Source of the DNA: Kocuria sp. cx-455
GTDB lineage: Bacteria > Actinomycetota > Actinomycetes > Actinomycetales > Micrococcaceae
Length of the DNA: 64,000 nucleotides
Assembly: GCF_014698015.1 (NCBI RefSeq)
Contig: NZ_JACXBS010000003.1
Coordinates: 62,001 to 126,000, forward strand
Direction: 5' to 3'
Shown piece after piece: positions 36,511 through 47,451 of this stretch. Within the stretch, counting starts at the first letter, position 1. Each line of letters starts with the position of its first letter. The translations under genes were made by a program, and so were the position numbers. The notes under the pieces are model-generated. The model saw only the letters and a list, made by a program, of their open reading frames with translations. It was not told where the DNA came from and did no database searches.

Positions 36511-37605
36511 ATGATGACCCCTCGTTACTCGCGCGCATTGAGCGCCATAGCACTGACCGGCGCGGCCGGACTGGTTCTAGCCGGCTGCGGTGCCGCACCC
36601 GAAGAATCCAGCGGCGGAGAGTCCGAAGCCCAGGATTTCAAGGGCTGCATCGTGTCCGACGACGGTGGCTTCCAGGACCGTTCGTTCAACCAGGCGTCCT
36701 ACGAGGGCCTCAAGGCTGTCGAGGAGAAGCGTCAGATCCAGGTGAAAGAGGCCGAGTCCCAGGCTGAAACCGAATTCGAACCGAATTTGAACTCCATGGC
36801 ACAGGAGGGTTGTGACCTCACCGTGTCCGTGGGCTTCCTGCTGGCCGACACTACCAAGAAGGTGGCCGAGGCGAACCCCGACAAGCACTTTGCCATCGTG
36901 GATGACCAGTCGATCAAGGCCGACAACGTCAAGCCCATCGTCTACAACACGGCCGAGGCCGCATTCCTGGCCGGTTATCTGGCCGCGGGTGCTTCCGAGA
37001 CCGGCAAGGTCGCGACCTACGGCGGCATGGACATCCCCACCGTGACCGTGTTCATGGACGGCTTCGCGGACGGGGTGGACTACTACAACGAGCAGAAGAA
37101 CGCGGATGTTGAGGTGCTGGGCTGGGACAAGGAGTCTCAGAACGGAACGTTCTTGACCTCGTTCCAGGATTCCTCACGCGCCAAGACCGTCACCCAGAAC
37201 CTCATTGGCGACGGCGCGGACGTGGTGCTTCCGGTGGCGGGTCAGGCTGCCCAGGGCACCGTGGACGCCGTGACCGAGGCCAACAACGGGGGCGACAACG
37301 TGCGTCTGATCTGGCCCGACACCGACGGTTACGAGACCCTGGACACCGGCAAGGAATACGTCCTCACCTCCGTGCTCAAGGAAATGTCCACCTCCGTGGA
37401 GGACGTGGTCGACCAGGCGGTCGACGGCGACTTCGACAGCGGTCTGTACGTGGGCACCCTGGCCAATGAGGGTGTGGGCCTTGCCCCGTACCACGATCAG
37501 CAGGACTCGGTGAATGAAGAGCTCGACAAGGAAGTCCAGCAGCTGAAGCAGGACATCATTGACGGCAAGGTCAAGGTCGAATCCGAGAACGCGCCCAAGG
37601 CGTAA
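36511..37605 (+). CDS. BMP family nucleoside-binding lipoprotein
   Basis: The 364-residue lipoprotein has a signal peptide ending in the lipobox VLAGC (Cys about 29) and a BMP/PnrA-type periplasmic-binding fold ([18 protein letters not shown], then HFAIVDDQS, then [11 protein letters not shown]). Relatives bind purine and pyrimidine nucleosides and deliver them to an ABC importer. The three importer genes follow directly, then cytidine deaminase, which supports nucleosides as cargo. The ATG at 36511 (or the next codon, also ATG) follows GGAGG; the longer frame from 36463 breaks the signal peptide rule. Confidence 0.93.
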   Translation: MMTPRYSRALSAIALTGAAGLVLAGCGAAPEESSGGESEAQDFKGCIVSDDGGFQDRSFNQASYEGLKAVEEKRQIQVKEAESQAETEFEPNLNSMAQEGCDLTVSVGFLLADTTKKVAEANPDKHFAIVDDQSIKADNVKPIVYNTAEAAFLAGYLAAGASETGKVATYGGMDIPTVTVFMDGFADGVDYYNEQKNADVEVLGWDKESQNGTFLTSFQDSSRAKTVTQNLIGDGADVVLPVAGQAAQGTVDAVTEANNGGDNVRLIWPDTDGYETLDTGKEYVLTSVLKEMSTSVEDVVDQAVDGDFDSGLYVGTLANEGVGLAPYHDQQDSVNEELDKEVQQLKQDIIDGKVKVESENAPKA

Positions 37606-37636
37606 GTAGGCACCGCCCCCGGGTAGGAGTGAATCT

Positions 37637-39205
37637 GTGAAGTTAGAGCTGCGTGACATCACCAAGAAATTCGGCGGTTTCACGGCCAACCAAAGTGTGA
37701 ATCTGACGGTTGAGCCGCACCAGATCCACTGCCTGCTCGGGGAGAACGGTGCGGGCAAGTCCACCCTCATGAACGTGCTGTACGGGTTATACGAACCAAC
37801 CTCCGGCAGCATCGAGATCGACGGTGAACCCGTGTCGTTCTCCGGCCCCGGTGATGCCATGGCCGCCGGGATCGGCATGGTGCACCAGCACTTCATGCTC
37901 GTACCGGTGTTCACCGTGGCCGAGAACGTGGCACTCGGCCACGAGGCCACCAAGGGCGTAGGACTGGATCTGAACTCCACTCGCCGCAAGATCCGCGAGA
38001 TTTCCGAAAGATACGGGTTCCAGGTGGACCCGGACGCCATTGTCGAGGATCTCCCCGTGGGTGTGCAGCAGCGCGTGGAGATCATCAAGGCCCTCGTGCG
38101 CGACGCGGAGGTGCTCATTCTCGACGAGCCCACCGCCGTGCTCACACCCAAGGAAACCGACGAGCTGCTCAACATCATGCGGCAGCTGCGCGAGAACGGC
38201 ACCTCCATCGTGTTCATTTCCCACAAGCTGCGCGAGGTCAAAGCCGTCTCGGACGTAATCACCGTGATCCGCCGCGGCAAGGTCGAGGGACAAGTGGGTC
38301 CCGAGACGTCCACCGACGAACTCGCGGCGCTGATGGTCGGACGCGACGTGTCCCTGACCGTGGACAAGGAACCCGCCCACGCCATCGGCTCCGCTCTTGA
38401 GGTCACCGACCTGACCGTGGTGGGGGAGAACGGTGTGGTGCTGGTCGACAACGTCTCCTTCACCGTGGCGCCGGGGGAGATCCTTGCCGTGGCGGGTGTG
38501 CAGGGCAACGGCCAGACGGAGTTGACCGAGGCCCTCGTGGGGTTGGCCGATCACGTGTCCGGTTCCATCACACTCGAGGGCCAGGAGCTGGCCGGGCGCG
38601 GAGTGCGCGAGGTGTTGTCCTCCGGCGTGGGATTCGTACCCGAAGACCGCTCGACGGAGGGGCTCGTGGGCCCGTTCACCGTCTCCGAGAACCTCATCCT
38701 TGACCGCTACCAGGATCGTGAATTCACCGCGGGGCCGTCGCTGAAGCTCGGTGCCATGCGTGAGAATGCGCAGCAGGCCGTGGCCAGCTACGACATCCGC
38801 ACCGGTTCCGTGGACGCACCGGTGGCCACACTGTCCGGCGGTAACCAGCAGAAAGTGGTGCTCGCACGCGAGCTCTCCCGCCCCCTGAAATTGTTCGTCG
38901 CCTCCCAACCCACGCGCGGTGTGGACGTGGGATCCATTGAATTCATCCACAAACGCATCGTGGCCGAACGCGACAAGGGCGTGCCCGTGATCATCGTGTC
39001 CACCGAACTGGATGAGGTCTACGCGCTCGCGGACCGGATAGCGGTGTTCTTCCACGGGAGACTGATGGGAATCGTCCCCCCGGACACGCCCAGGGAGACA
39101 CTCGGGCGTTTGATGGCCGGTGAGACGGCCGAGGAGGTCCTGCCTCCCGCGCCCTGGGACGACAGTCAAGACCATCACCAACACGAGGGGACGCACACGG
39201 CATGA
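37637..39205 (+). CDS. Nucleoside ABC importer, double ATPase subunit
   Basis: The 522 residues hold two ABC domains. The first has Walker A GENGAGKST, LPVGVQQRVEIIKAL as signature region and LILDEPTAVL as Walker B. The second, degenerate in the RbsA manner, has GVQGNGQTEL and LSGGNQQKVVLARELS, then FVASQPTRGVDVG in place of a normal Walker B Glu. Such arrangements are typical of BMP-linked importers (NupA, YufO). The GTG has AGGAG seven bases upstream. The stop overlaps the next permease by ATGA, so translation is coupled. It contains a TTA codon near 37787. Confidence 0.94.
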   Translation: MKLELRDITKKFGGFTANQSVNLTVEPHQIHCLLGENGAGKSTLMNVLYGLYEPTSGSIEIDGEPVSFSGPGDAMAAGIGMVHQHFMLVPVFTVAENVALGHEATKGVGLDLNSTRRKIREISERYGFQVDPDAIVEDLPVGVQQRVEIIKALVRDAEVLILDEPTAVLTPKETDELLNIMRQLRENGTSIVFISHKLREVKAVSDVITVIRRGKVEGQVGPETSTDELAALMVGRDVSLTVDKEPAHAIGSALEVTDLTVVGENGVVLVDNVSFTVAPGEILAVAGVQGNGQTELTEALVGLADHVSGSITLEGQELAGRGVREVLSSGVGFVPEDRSTEGLVGPFTVSENLILDRYQDREFTAGPSLKLGAMRENAQQAVASYDIRTGSVDAPVATLSGGNQQKVVLARELSRPLKLFVASQPTRGVDVGSIEFIHKRIVAERDKGVPVIIVSTELDEVYALADRIAVFFHGRLMGIVPPDTPRETLGRLMAGETAEEVLPPAPWDDSQDHHQHEGTHTA

Positions 39206-40410
39206 GTGCTACGACCACCTCCCCGGAATCGAATCAGGTTTCGGCGCCCTCGCCGGTCGAACTGACCCCGGACGACTACCGCCGTTCGCTGCTGGGCTCC
39301 ACACTGCAGTCGGTGTTGGCGGTGCTGGTTGCCCTGTTCCTGGGTGGACTGTTGATCGCGGCCACCGACGAAACGGTGCGCGAATCCGCGGGTTACTTCT
39401 TCGCACGGCCCGGGGACACGTTCACAGCCATGTGGGATGCGGCCTCCAGCGCGTACATCGCCATGTTCCACGGCGCCGTGTACAACCCTGATGGCAGCGG
39501 ACTGGCCGGCAAGTTGTACCCGCTGACCGAAACGCTGACCGTGGCCACCCCGTTGATCCTCGCCGGCCTCGGCGTTGCCCTGGCCTTCCGCACGGGCCTG
39601 TTCAACATCGGTGCACAGGGCCAGATCCTGATCGGCGCGACCCTGGCCGGTTACGTGGGCTTCGCGTGGCAGCTGCCCGTGGGCGTGCATCTGCTGGTGG
39701 TTGTGGTGGCCGGTGCGCTGGGAGGTGCCATCTGGGGCGGCGTCGTGGGTCTGATCAAGGCACGAACCGGCGCGCACGAGGTCATCCTGACCATTATGCT
39801 CAATTACATCGCGATCAACCTGGTGTCCTGGTTGTTGACCCTGTCCACGTTCCAGCGTGAGGGATCCTCCAATCCCATCAGCCCGCCCATTGCCGAGACC
39901 GCGATGTTCCCCAAATTGCTCGGGGACGGTTTCCGTCTGCACTGGGGTTTCGTGGTGGCGGTGGTGGCGACCGTGGCCGTCGCGTGGCTGTTGAACCGTT
40001 CGACCATTGGTTTTGAGCTGCGAGCCGTGGGCGCCAACCCGCGGGCCGCACGCACCGCCGGTATCTCGGTGACCAAGGGCTTCGTGGTGGTCATGTTGAT
40101 CGCCGGCATGCTGGCCGGTCTGGCCGGCACCGCGCAGATCGCGGGAACGGAACACTCGCTCACGGTGGGTGTCGCGGCGTCCTTCGGATTCGACGCCATC
40201 ACCGTGGCGCTGCTGGGCCGGTCCAAGCCGTGGGGGACTTTCTTCGCGGGCATCCTGTACGGTGCGTTCCGCGCCGGGGGCGTGACCATGCAAACGTCCA
40301 CCGGAACCAACATCGACATCGTCCTGGTCGTGCAGTCCCTGATCGTGCTGTTCGTGGCACTGCCGCCGCTGCTGAAACTCAAGTCCCGTCGCAAGGAGGT
40401 GGCAGCGTGA
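39202..40410 (+). CDS. Nucleoside ABC importer, permease 1
   Basis: The 402-residue protein of the branched-chain/ribose type permease family (BPD_transp_2) has an N-terminal polar head and about nine membrane segments. RTGLFNIGAQGQILIGA near residue 130 is the characteristic loop, with FELRAVGANPRAARTAGI as cytoplasmic coupling helix near residue 270. It pairs with the next gene product to form the importer pore. It overlaps the ATPase by four bases and the second permease by four bases. Confidence 0.92.
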   Translation: MSATTTSPESNQVSAPSPVELTPDDYRRSLLGSTLQSVLAVLVALFLGGLLIAATDETVRESAGYFFARPGDTFTAMWDAASSAYIAMFHGAVYNPDGSGLAGKLYPLTETLTVATPLILAGLGVALAFRTGLFNIGAQGQILIGATLAGYVGFAWQLPVGVHLLVVVVAGALGGAIWGGVVGLIKARTGAHEVILTIMLNYIAINLVSWLLTLSTFQREGSSNPISPPIAETAMFPKLLGDGFRLHWGFVVAVVATVAVAWLLNRSTIGFELRAVGANPRAARTAGISVTKGFVVVMLIAGMLAGLAGTAQIAGTEHSLTVGVAASFGFDAITVALLGRSKPWGTFFAGILYGAFRAGGVTMQTSTGTNIDIVLVVQSLIVLFVALPPLLKLKSRRKEVAA

Positions 40411-41717
40411 GCACCGCAATCTCGGCACCCGAATCCGCGGACGCACCCCGGGAAGAACTGTCCACCGCGGCCGCGAACCGCACCGTGGGTGTTCGCACGT
40501 TCCGACCCGCCATCGGCCTGGCCATCCTGGCGCTGGTGGCGCTGGTCCTCTTCGCCCTCAACGCTGCCGGCGGGTCCGTGGAGTTCCGACTCTCGGACCC
40601 CGGCGACGCCCTTGAACTGCCCCACCTGTCCGTACCGATCACCCCGTACGGGTGGCTGGTCACCATTGCCCTTGCCGCGCTCGCGGTGTTCGCCGCGATC
40701 CGCGCCCGCAGCCTGCCTCGCTGGGCCCTGATCCTGGCCGGGTTCTTCTTCGTCACGGGTTTCCTGGTGTGGATCGTGGGAACCGCGCAGACCCCCAGCA
40801 TCTCGTTGACCGCCCTGCTCGCCGGTTCCGTCGCCCTGGCCACGCCGTTGATCTTCGGTTCCCTGGGCGGTCTGTTGTGTGAACGCTCCGGCGTGGTGAA
40901 CATTGCGATCGAGGCGCAGCTGCTGTTCGGCGCGTTCTCCGCGGCCGTGGCCGCAACGCTGGCCAACAACGTGTGGGTGGGCCTGCTCGCCGCCGTGATC
41001 GGCTCCATGCTGGTGTCCCTGATACTCGCGATCTTCTCGATCAAGTACCGCGTGAACCAGGTGATCGTGGGCGTGGTGCTCAACGTCCTGGTGTCCGGTC
41101 TCACGGGCTTCCTCTTCGCGACCGTCCTGCAGCCCAACGCCGCGGATTACAACTCCCCGGCCCGGTTGCCCCACGTCACCATTCCGGTGCTGTCCGAAAT
41201 TCCGGTGATCGGCCCGGTCTTCTTCGACCAGTCCATCATCGGGTACATCATGTACGTGACCGTGGGGGTCGTCTGGTACGCCCTGTACCGCACCCGCTGG
41301 GGCCTGCGAACACGCGCCGTGGGCGAGCACCCCAAGGCCGCCGACACCCTGGGCGTGTCCGTCAACGCACTGCGCGTACGCAACGTGCTCATGGGTGGTG
41401 CGGTGGCCGGCCTGGGTGGGGCGTTCTACACGCTGGTCTCGGTCTCGGCGTTCACTCGCGACATGACCTCGGGCGCGGGCTACATTGCGCTGGCTGCACT
41501 GATCTTCGGCCGGTGGAACCCAGTGGGCGCCCTGTTCGCCTCGCTGTTGTTCGGTTTCGCATCCAACCTGGAATCGATCCTGTCCTTCTTGGGTACGTCC
41601 GTCCCCAGCCAGTTCCTGGCCATGCTGCCCTACATCGTGACCATCCTGGCCGTCGCCGGCCTGGTCGGAGCCTCCCGGGGTCCCGCCGCGTCCGGCGAGC
41701 CCTACATGAAGGAGTGA
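40407..41717 (+). CDS. Nucleoside ABC importer, permease 2
   Basis: The 436-residue permease is longer than permease 1 because of three extra N-terminal membrane helices (about 35-130) before the conserved domain. That domain has CERSGVVNIAIEAQLLFGAF and TRAVGEHPKAADTLGVSVNALR as coupling helix. The GTG at 40407 has AAGGAGG upstream inside the previous gene, which decides the start; a longer frame to 40230 is an overlap artefact. cdd starts 2 bp after the stop. Confidence 0.92.
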   Translation: MSTAISAPESADAPREELSTAAANRTVGVRTFRPAIGLAILALVALVLFALNAAGGSVEFRLSDPGDALELPHLSVPITPYGWLVTIALAALAVFAAIRARSLPRWALILAGFFFVTGFLVWIVGTAQTPSISLTALLAGSVALATPLIFGSLGGLLCERSGVVNIAIEAQLLFGAFSAAVAATLANNVWVGLLAAVIGSMLVSLILAIFSIKYRVNQVIVGVVLNVLVSGLTGFLFATVLQPNAADYNSPARLPHVTIPVLSEIPVIGPVFFDQSIIGYIMYVTVGVVWYALYRTRWGLRTRAVGEHPKAADTLGVSVNALRVRNVLMGGAVAGLGGAFYTLVSVSAFTRDMTSGAGYIALAALIFGRWNPVGALFASLLFGFASNLESILSFLGTSVPSQFLAMLPYIVTILAVAGLVGASRGPAASGEPYMKE

Positions 41718-41719
41718 CC

Positions 41720-42112
41720 ATGATCGACGACGCCGCCTGGCGCAGCCTGCAGCAGGCCGCCACCGACGCCTTGCAGCACGCGTACACGCCCTATTCGAAC
41801 TATCCCGTGGGTGCCGCGGCTCTCGTGGACGACGGCCGCGTGGTCACCGGGGCCAACATCGAGAACGCCTCCTACGGAGTCACCCTCTGCGCGGAATGCT
41901 CGTTGATCTCGGCCCTGTACATGTCCGGGGGCGGCAAGCTCGCGGCGTTCGTTTGCGTGGACGGCAACGGAGACGTGTTGATGCCGTGCGGCCGGTGCCG
42001 TCAGCTGCTGTATGAACACCGTACGCCCGACATGGAACTGCTGACCGTGAGCGGCGTGCGCAGCATGGACCAGGTGCTTCCGGACGCGTTCGGACCACAG
42101 AACCTGGCATGA
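41720..42112 (+). CDS. cdd: Cytidine deaminase
   Basis: This 130-residue zinc enzyme deaminates cytidine and deoxycytidine to uridine forms. Zinc ligands and catalytic Glu are in TLCAECS (Cys57, Glu59) and PCGRCRQ (Cys90, Cys93), as in the short tetrameric Bacillus-type enzymes. YTPYSNYPVGAAA near the N-terminus binds substrate. The ATG follows GGAG and directly adjoins the permease gene. The enzyme would process imported pyrimidine nucleosides. No thymidine phosphorylase gene follows, unlike in many relatives. Confidence 0.95.
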   Translation: MIDDAAWRSLQQAATDALQHAYTPYSNYPVGAAALVDDGRVVTGANIENASYGVTLCAECSLISALYMSGGGKLAAFVCVDGNGDVLMPCGRCRQLLYEHRTPDMELLTVSGVRSMDQVLPDAFGPQNLA

Positions 42113-42286
42113 GGTTTCGACCTCCCCGTGACGGGCGAACCCCGGGTCATCACCGATGAGCCGGGGTCTGTGCGTCAGATCGACTTGGTTGCAGGCGCCG
42201 CCGGGACCTGTATTCCCACTCGGTGCTCAACACGCAGCCCTATACTTTGGCAAAACAGTACGCGACGGTCCGGAAGGAAACTACAC

Positions 42287-44008
42287 GTGGGTTTGAGAGA
42301 TTTGTTCCGCAGTAAAAGCACCACCTCCAGCACTCCGCAGCCATCACCCGGAGCGCCCGCCAACGACCCCCGCACGCAGGAACAGGATTCTCGGGCGCAG
42401 GGGATCCAGAACCAGGGGATTCAGAACGCGGGCCATTCGGGACAGGACGCCCCGATGGGCACCGCCCCGCAGGGAGAGGCCACTCAGGACGCGGACGGTG
42501 TTACCGCCGCCGACCGTGCCGATGATCGCCCCGCCCAGGACGCCTCGGAGCAGCAACTGCCGGAATCCGGCCCGCTACGTAACCTCGTGGACATCGTGTT
42601 GTCCCGGGGCGCGGACCGCGCGCGATTGACGCTCGTCCAATCGGGCAACGTGATGACCCATCAGACGCGCCAGGCACACGGTGATGCCCAGGACGAGGTG
42701 GAGAACGGCACGGTGGACCAGGGATCCCCGCTGTTCGACGACGTCGCCGATCTGTACACCCAGGCCATGAACACCCCGGCGGGTCCATGGCGTCAATTGG
42801 ATCTGACCGTGACCCCTGAGCAGAACGGTCAACGCCTGGTGACGGTCGACTATGCGTTCCCGAGCGGGCAGTCCCGCAAGGAGAGTTACGTGCAGGGTCG
42901 TGCACTGTCCGGTGACGATGCTCGCCGGGACGGCCACGGCTCCGAGCAACTCCGCCCCGCCGGAACCGAGACCTCCGTCCCGGACCATGGAGCCCACGAC
43001 GAGCGCCGGGAAAATGACATCGAGTCCGTGCGCGTGGTGGACGGTTCGGACAGCTCCCCGGTGGCCGATGGTCAGATCGTGACCAAGGCCGACCCCGAAC
43101 CCATCGTGGTGGCAGCCGATGACCAGGCGGCCCACGACCAGGCCCACCGCCAGGATCCTTCCCCGCAAGACTCGGTCGAGGCACATGAGCCCGCCGAGAA
43201 CCGCCCCGCGCAGGAGTTCCAGAGCGCCGATTCGGACGCCGCCCAGGGTCAACGTGCCGATCGTGTCGCGCAGGGTTCCGTCCCGGACACCCGGGCGACC
43301 GAGACCGAGGCCCACGCCGAGCACGATGCGCCCCGTGATGAGCGCACCGACCTGCCGGAACACCTCGATGAGTCCGAGTTCGGCGGTCTTGCCGAGCCCG
43401 AATCCCCGGTGGCACCCAGCGGCGCCGGAGCAGCGGCACTCGCCGCGGACGACGATCCCGCCGATGCACCGCAGGTTGCACAGACCACCGACGTGGCGCC
43501 GTCCTACACCGCGCCGAGCGAGCAGCCCAGCGGCGACTCGCTGGCCACCGGCAACCTAGTGTTGACCCTGGCGGACATCCAGTCGCGCCTGAGTGAGGCG
43601 CAGCGTCATCTCTTCGGTGACGGCGGCACGGCACGCGAGGTGTCCACCGTGCTGATCCGCGTGCGCGCCCTAGGTACCTACTACGACGCCCTGACCCATG
43701 TTCGCCTGAACGGGTTCTGGGATCAGCGCGGCACGTTCGACCTGGTTCCGGAAAACCTGTTGAAGGTCCAGGAACTCAAGGACGACTCCTACGTGGAGGG
43801 CTCGGGCGCACCACTGGCCATGATGTTCCGCTTCCGCCCGGGCGTGCCCCCCGAGGTGTCCTTCGACTACTCGGACGAGGAGGCCTTCGTGCGCTACGAA
43901 CAGCGCCTGCCGGGTCAGAACTACCTGGAGGAACTGCGCATGTTCCCGCGCACCGGCTCCAACATCCCCCAGCACATGAATGACGCACTGCAGGATTGGA
44001 ACTACTGA
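42287..44008 (+). CDS. Hypothetical protein with two YezG/DUF600-like regions
   Basis: The 573-residue protein is not clearly recognised. Residues about 85-205 and 430-573 look like two related alpha/beta domains. The first has FDDVADLYTQAM and PWRQLDLTV. The second has FRFRPGVPPEVSFDYSDEEA, resembling immunity-type YezG (DUF600) proteins. Between them lie about 220 residues rich in Asp, Glu, Ala, Pro and Gln, predicted to be disordered, and the head (10-85) is similar. The GTG at 42287 follows GGAAGGAAA. It sits between cdd and add, 175 bp after cdd and 3 bp before add, so it is coexpressed with add. The domain reading is tentative. Confidence 0.75.
   Translation: MGLRDLFRSKSTTSSTPQPSPGAPANDPRTQEQDSRAQGIQNQGIQNAGHSGQDAPMGTAPQGEATQDADGVTAADRADDRPAQDASEQQLPESGPLRNLVDIVLSRGADRARLTLVQSGNVMTHQTRQAHGDAQDEVENGTVDQGSPLFDDVADLYTQAMNTPAGPWRQLDLTVTPEQNGQRLVTVDYAFPSGQSRKESYVQGRALSGDDARRDGHGSEQLRPAGTETSVPDHGAHDERRENDIESVRVVDGSDSSPVADGQIVTKADPEPIVVAADDQAAHDQAHRQDPSPQDSVEAHEPAENRPAQEFQSADSDAAQGQRADRVAQGSVPDTRATETEAHAEHDAPRDERTDLPEHLDESEFGGLAEPESPVAPSGAGAAALAADDDPADAPQVAQTTDVAPSYTAPSEQPSGDSLATGNLVLTLADIQSRLSEAQRHLFGDGGTAREVSTVLIRVRALGTYYDALTHVRLNGFWDQRGTFDLVPENLLKVQELKDDSYVEGSGAPLAMMFRFRPGVPPEVSFDYSDEEAFVRYEQRLPGQNYLEELRMFPRTGSNIPQHMNDALQDWNY
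42398..42427 (+). repeat. Tandem 15-bp repeat inside the hypothetical gene
   Basis: Two copies of CAGGGGATYCAGAAC lie head to tail and encode QGIQN twice in the disordered head. One base differs between copies. Confidence 0.85.
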
Positions 44009-44011
44009 TTC

Positions 44012-45151
44012 ATGAGGCAAGCAACACCCACCGAGGGCTCCGTCCGTGCCATGGACGGGGCCCTCGGGCCTATTCCGGCGGTGTGCCTCCACGATCACCT
44101 GGACGGTGCGCTGCGCCCGGCCACCATCGTGGCGCTCGCTCAGGACGTGGGCCATCAACTGCCCACCACGGATCCCGTGGCCTTGGGGCAATGGTTCGTG
44201 GATAACGCGAACTCCGGCAGCCTGGAGCGGTACCTGACTACGTTCGCGCACACCACGGGCGTGACACAGACCGCGACCGCCCTGGAACGGGTGGCCGAGG
44301 AATACGTGCTCGACGCCGCGGCGGACGGGTTGCTCCACACCGAGGTGCGCTGGGCCCCCGAGCAACACGTGACCGAGGGACTCACGCTCGAGCGGGCCGT
44401 TGACGCCGTGCAGAAGGGCCTGGCCCGCGGGGTAGCCGCGGTCAAGGCCTCGGGCGGCCATATTTCCGCGGTCCAGATCCTGTGCGCCATGCGGCACCTG
44501 GACAACTCCCGCGAGATCGCCCAGTTGGTGCTCGATCGGGTCCGCGCGGCGGCCGGTACGACGCCGCCCGGTGATGTCGCCGGCGAACCCCAACCCGGTT
44601 CCGTGGTGGCCTTCGACCTGGCCGGTCCCGAGAAGGGGTTCCCCGTATCGGATCACCGGGAAGCGCTGGACCTGTTGGCGCAGAACCTGGTTCCCGTGAC
44701 CCTGCACGCGGGTGAGGCGGACGGCCCGGAATCCATTCGTGACGCGCTGCTGGCCGGACGCGCCCTGCGCATCGGGCACGGTGTCCGATTGCTCGAGAAC
44801 GACCCCGACGCCACCGGGGAGCTGTCCCGTTGGGTGCGCGACCGCCGCATTGCCCTGGAAGTGTGCCCGTGTTCCAACCTGCAGACCGGTGCTGTCAGCC
44901 ACTGGGGTGATTCCCTCAGGGATCACCCGATCACGCAGCTGCATCGCTCGGGGTTCACGGTCACGCTGTCCCCGGACAACCGGTTGATGAGCGCCACCTC
45001 CGTGTCCCACGAGATGTCCCTGCTCATCTCCGAAGCGGGATGGTCCAGCCGGGATCTCACGGAGATCCAGCTCAACGCGGCGCGCGCGGCGTTCGTGCCC
45101 CGCGCGTATCAGGAGTGGTTGTGCGAACGGATCAAGGAGGCCTCCGCGTGA
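44012..45151 (+). CDS. add: Adenosine deaminase
   Basis: The 379-residue TIM-barrel enzyme deaminates adenosine to inosine. Zinc and catalytic residues lie in HDHLDGALRP (His27, His29), TEVRWAPEQH, HAGEADG with catalytic Glu, and RIGHGVRLLE. The usual DD motif appears as SPDNRLMS, an Asp-Asn seen in some actinobacterial members. It completes nucleoside salvage with the importer and Cdd. Its stop overlaps the mazG start (GTGA), so the two are coupled. Confidence 0.93.
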   Translation: MRQATPTEGSVRAMDGALGPIPAVCLHDHLDGALRPATIVALAQDVGHQLPTTDPVALGQWFVDNANSGSLERYLTTFAHTTGVTQTATALERVAEEYVLDAAADGLLHTEVRWAPEQHVTEGLTLERAVDAVQKGLARGVAAVKASGGHISAVQILCAMRHLDNSREIAQLVLDRVRAAAGTTPPGDVAGEPQPGSVVAFDLAGPEKGFPVSDHREALDLLAQNLVPVTLHAGEADGPESIRDALLAGRALRIGHGVRLLENDPDATGELSRWVRDRRIALEVCPCSNLQTGAVSHWGDSLRDHPITQLHRSGFTVTLSPDNRLMSATSVSHEMSLLISEAGWSSRDLTEIQLNAARAAFVPRAYQEWLCERIKEASA

Positions 45152-45927
45152 GTTCCCGCGATGTCACACCGGCCGTCCCCGAAGGCACGGGGGAACGGTT
45201 CGAAGAACTCGTGCGCGTGATGAACCGCTTGCGTTCCCCCGGCGGTTGCGAGTGGGACGGCGCCCAGACCCACGCCTCGCTGCTGCGCTACCTGGTCGAG
45301 GAGGCCTACGAGGTGGTCGAGGCGGTCGAATCCCCGAACAACACGGGGGACGCGCGCGCCGGTAACCGGTCGGAACTCGTAGAAGAACTCGGCGACATCC
45401 TGCTGCAGGTCGTGTTTCACGCGCGCATCGGGCAGGAACACGCGGCTGGTGATGCCTTCGACATCACCGACATCATGGCCGCGGTGACCGAAAAACTGGT
45501 CCGCAGGCACCCGCTGGTCTTCGGTGACCAGCCCGCACAGGACGGGGTCCCCGACGTGGACACGACCCTCGCCGGGGATCCCCCTGGCCCCGCACGGGCC
45601 ACCCAGGAGGAGCTCTCTGCACGGTGGGATGCCGTCAAGCGCTCCGAGAAGCCCCACCGCACCAACGTGTTCGACGGGATGCCTCCCGCGCTGCCCGCGC
45701 TCGCACTCGCCGAGAAGGCCCTCTCGAAGGCGCGTCGCCACGGCGTGGAAAATACGCCGGGTCCGACCGGGACCCAGGACACCGCGGCTTTGGAACGTGC
45801 CGAGGCCGAATTCGGTGACCGGCTGCTGGAACAGGTGCGAGCGGCGTCGGCGGTGGGACTGGATTCCGAACGTGCCCTGCGAGGCGCCGTGCGGCGTTAC
45901 ATCGCGATGAATAACCGGCCGATTTAA
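45148..45927 (+). CDS. mazG: Nucleoside triphosphate pyrophosphohydrolase
   Basis: The 259-residue MazG protein hydrolyses (d)NTPs to monophosphates and can clear damaged nucleotides. The helical metal-binding motifs are LVEEAYEVVEAVE (about 50-62) and ELVEELGDILLQVVFHAR (about 78-95), the E-x-x-E plus E-x-x-D pattern. It has a single N-terminal MazG domain and a shorter C-terminal half (EKPHRTNVFDGMPPALPAL), as in mycobacterial MazG. AAGGAGG lies seven bases before the GTG. eno follows, with its own promoter. Confidence 0.93.
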   Translation: MSSRDVTPAVPEGTGERFEELVRVMNRLRSPGGCEWDGAQTHASLLRYLVEEAYEVVEAVESPNNTGDARAGNRSELVEELGDILLQVVFHARIGQEHAAGDAFDITDIMAAVTEKLVRRHPLVFGDQPAQDGVPDVDTTLAGDPPGPARATQEELSARWDAVKRSEKPHRTNVFDGMPPALPALALAEKALSKARRHGVENTPGPTGTQDTAALERAEAEFGDRLLEQVRAASAVGLDSERALRGAVRRYIAMNNRPI

Positions 45928-45948
45928 CCGGGAACCGGCCGGGATCGG

Positions 45949-45954
45949 TAGGCT
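45949..45954 (+). promoter_or_regulatory. Putative -10 box (TAGGCT) of eno
   Basis: TAGGCT lies 49 bp before the eno ATG. The predicted leader of about 43 bases includes AAGGAG (45991-45996). Confidence 0.5.
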
Positions 45955-45961
45955 GACGTGA

Positions 45962-47287
<1,326 letters not shown>

Positions 47288-47315
47288 GACCCTTCACCCA
47301 TACTCTCGGGTGAAT

Positions 47316-47351
47316 GACCGCCCGGTCCCTCTCGCGGGGGACCGGGCGGTC
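47316..47351 (+). terminator. Terminator of eno
   Basis: A perfect 14-bp stem (47316-47329 with 47338-47351) has an 8-base loop, 28 bp after the eno stop. Confidence 0.85.
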
Positions 47352-47451
47352 GCATGCGAGGACCGGTGAGTTTTCGCCGCTAGAATGACCGGCAGGATTA
47401 ATGAGGAGCGCGTCTCACACAAGAGCGCGCCGCGCAGTGCGGGAGGTGTGC

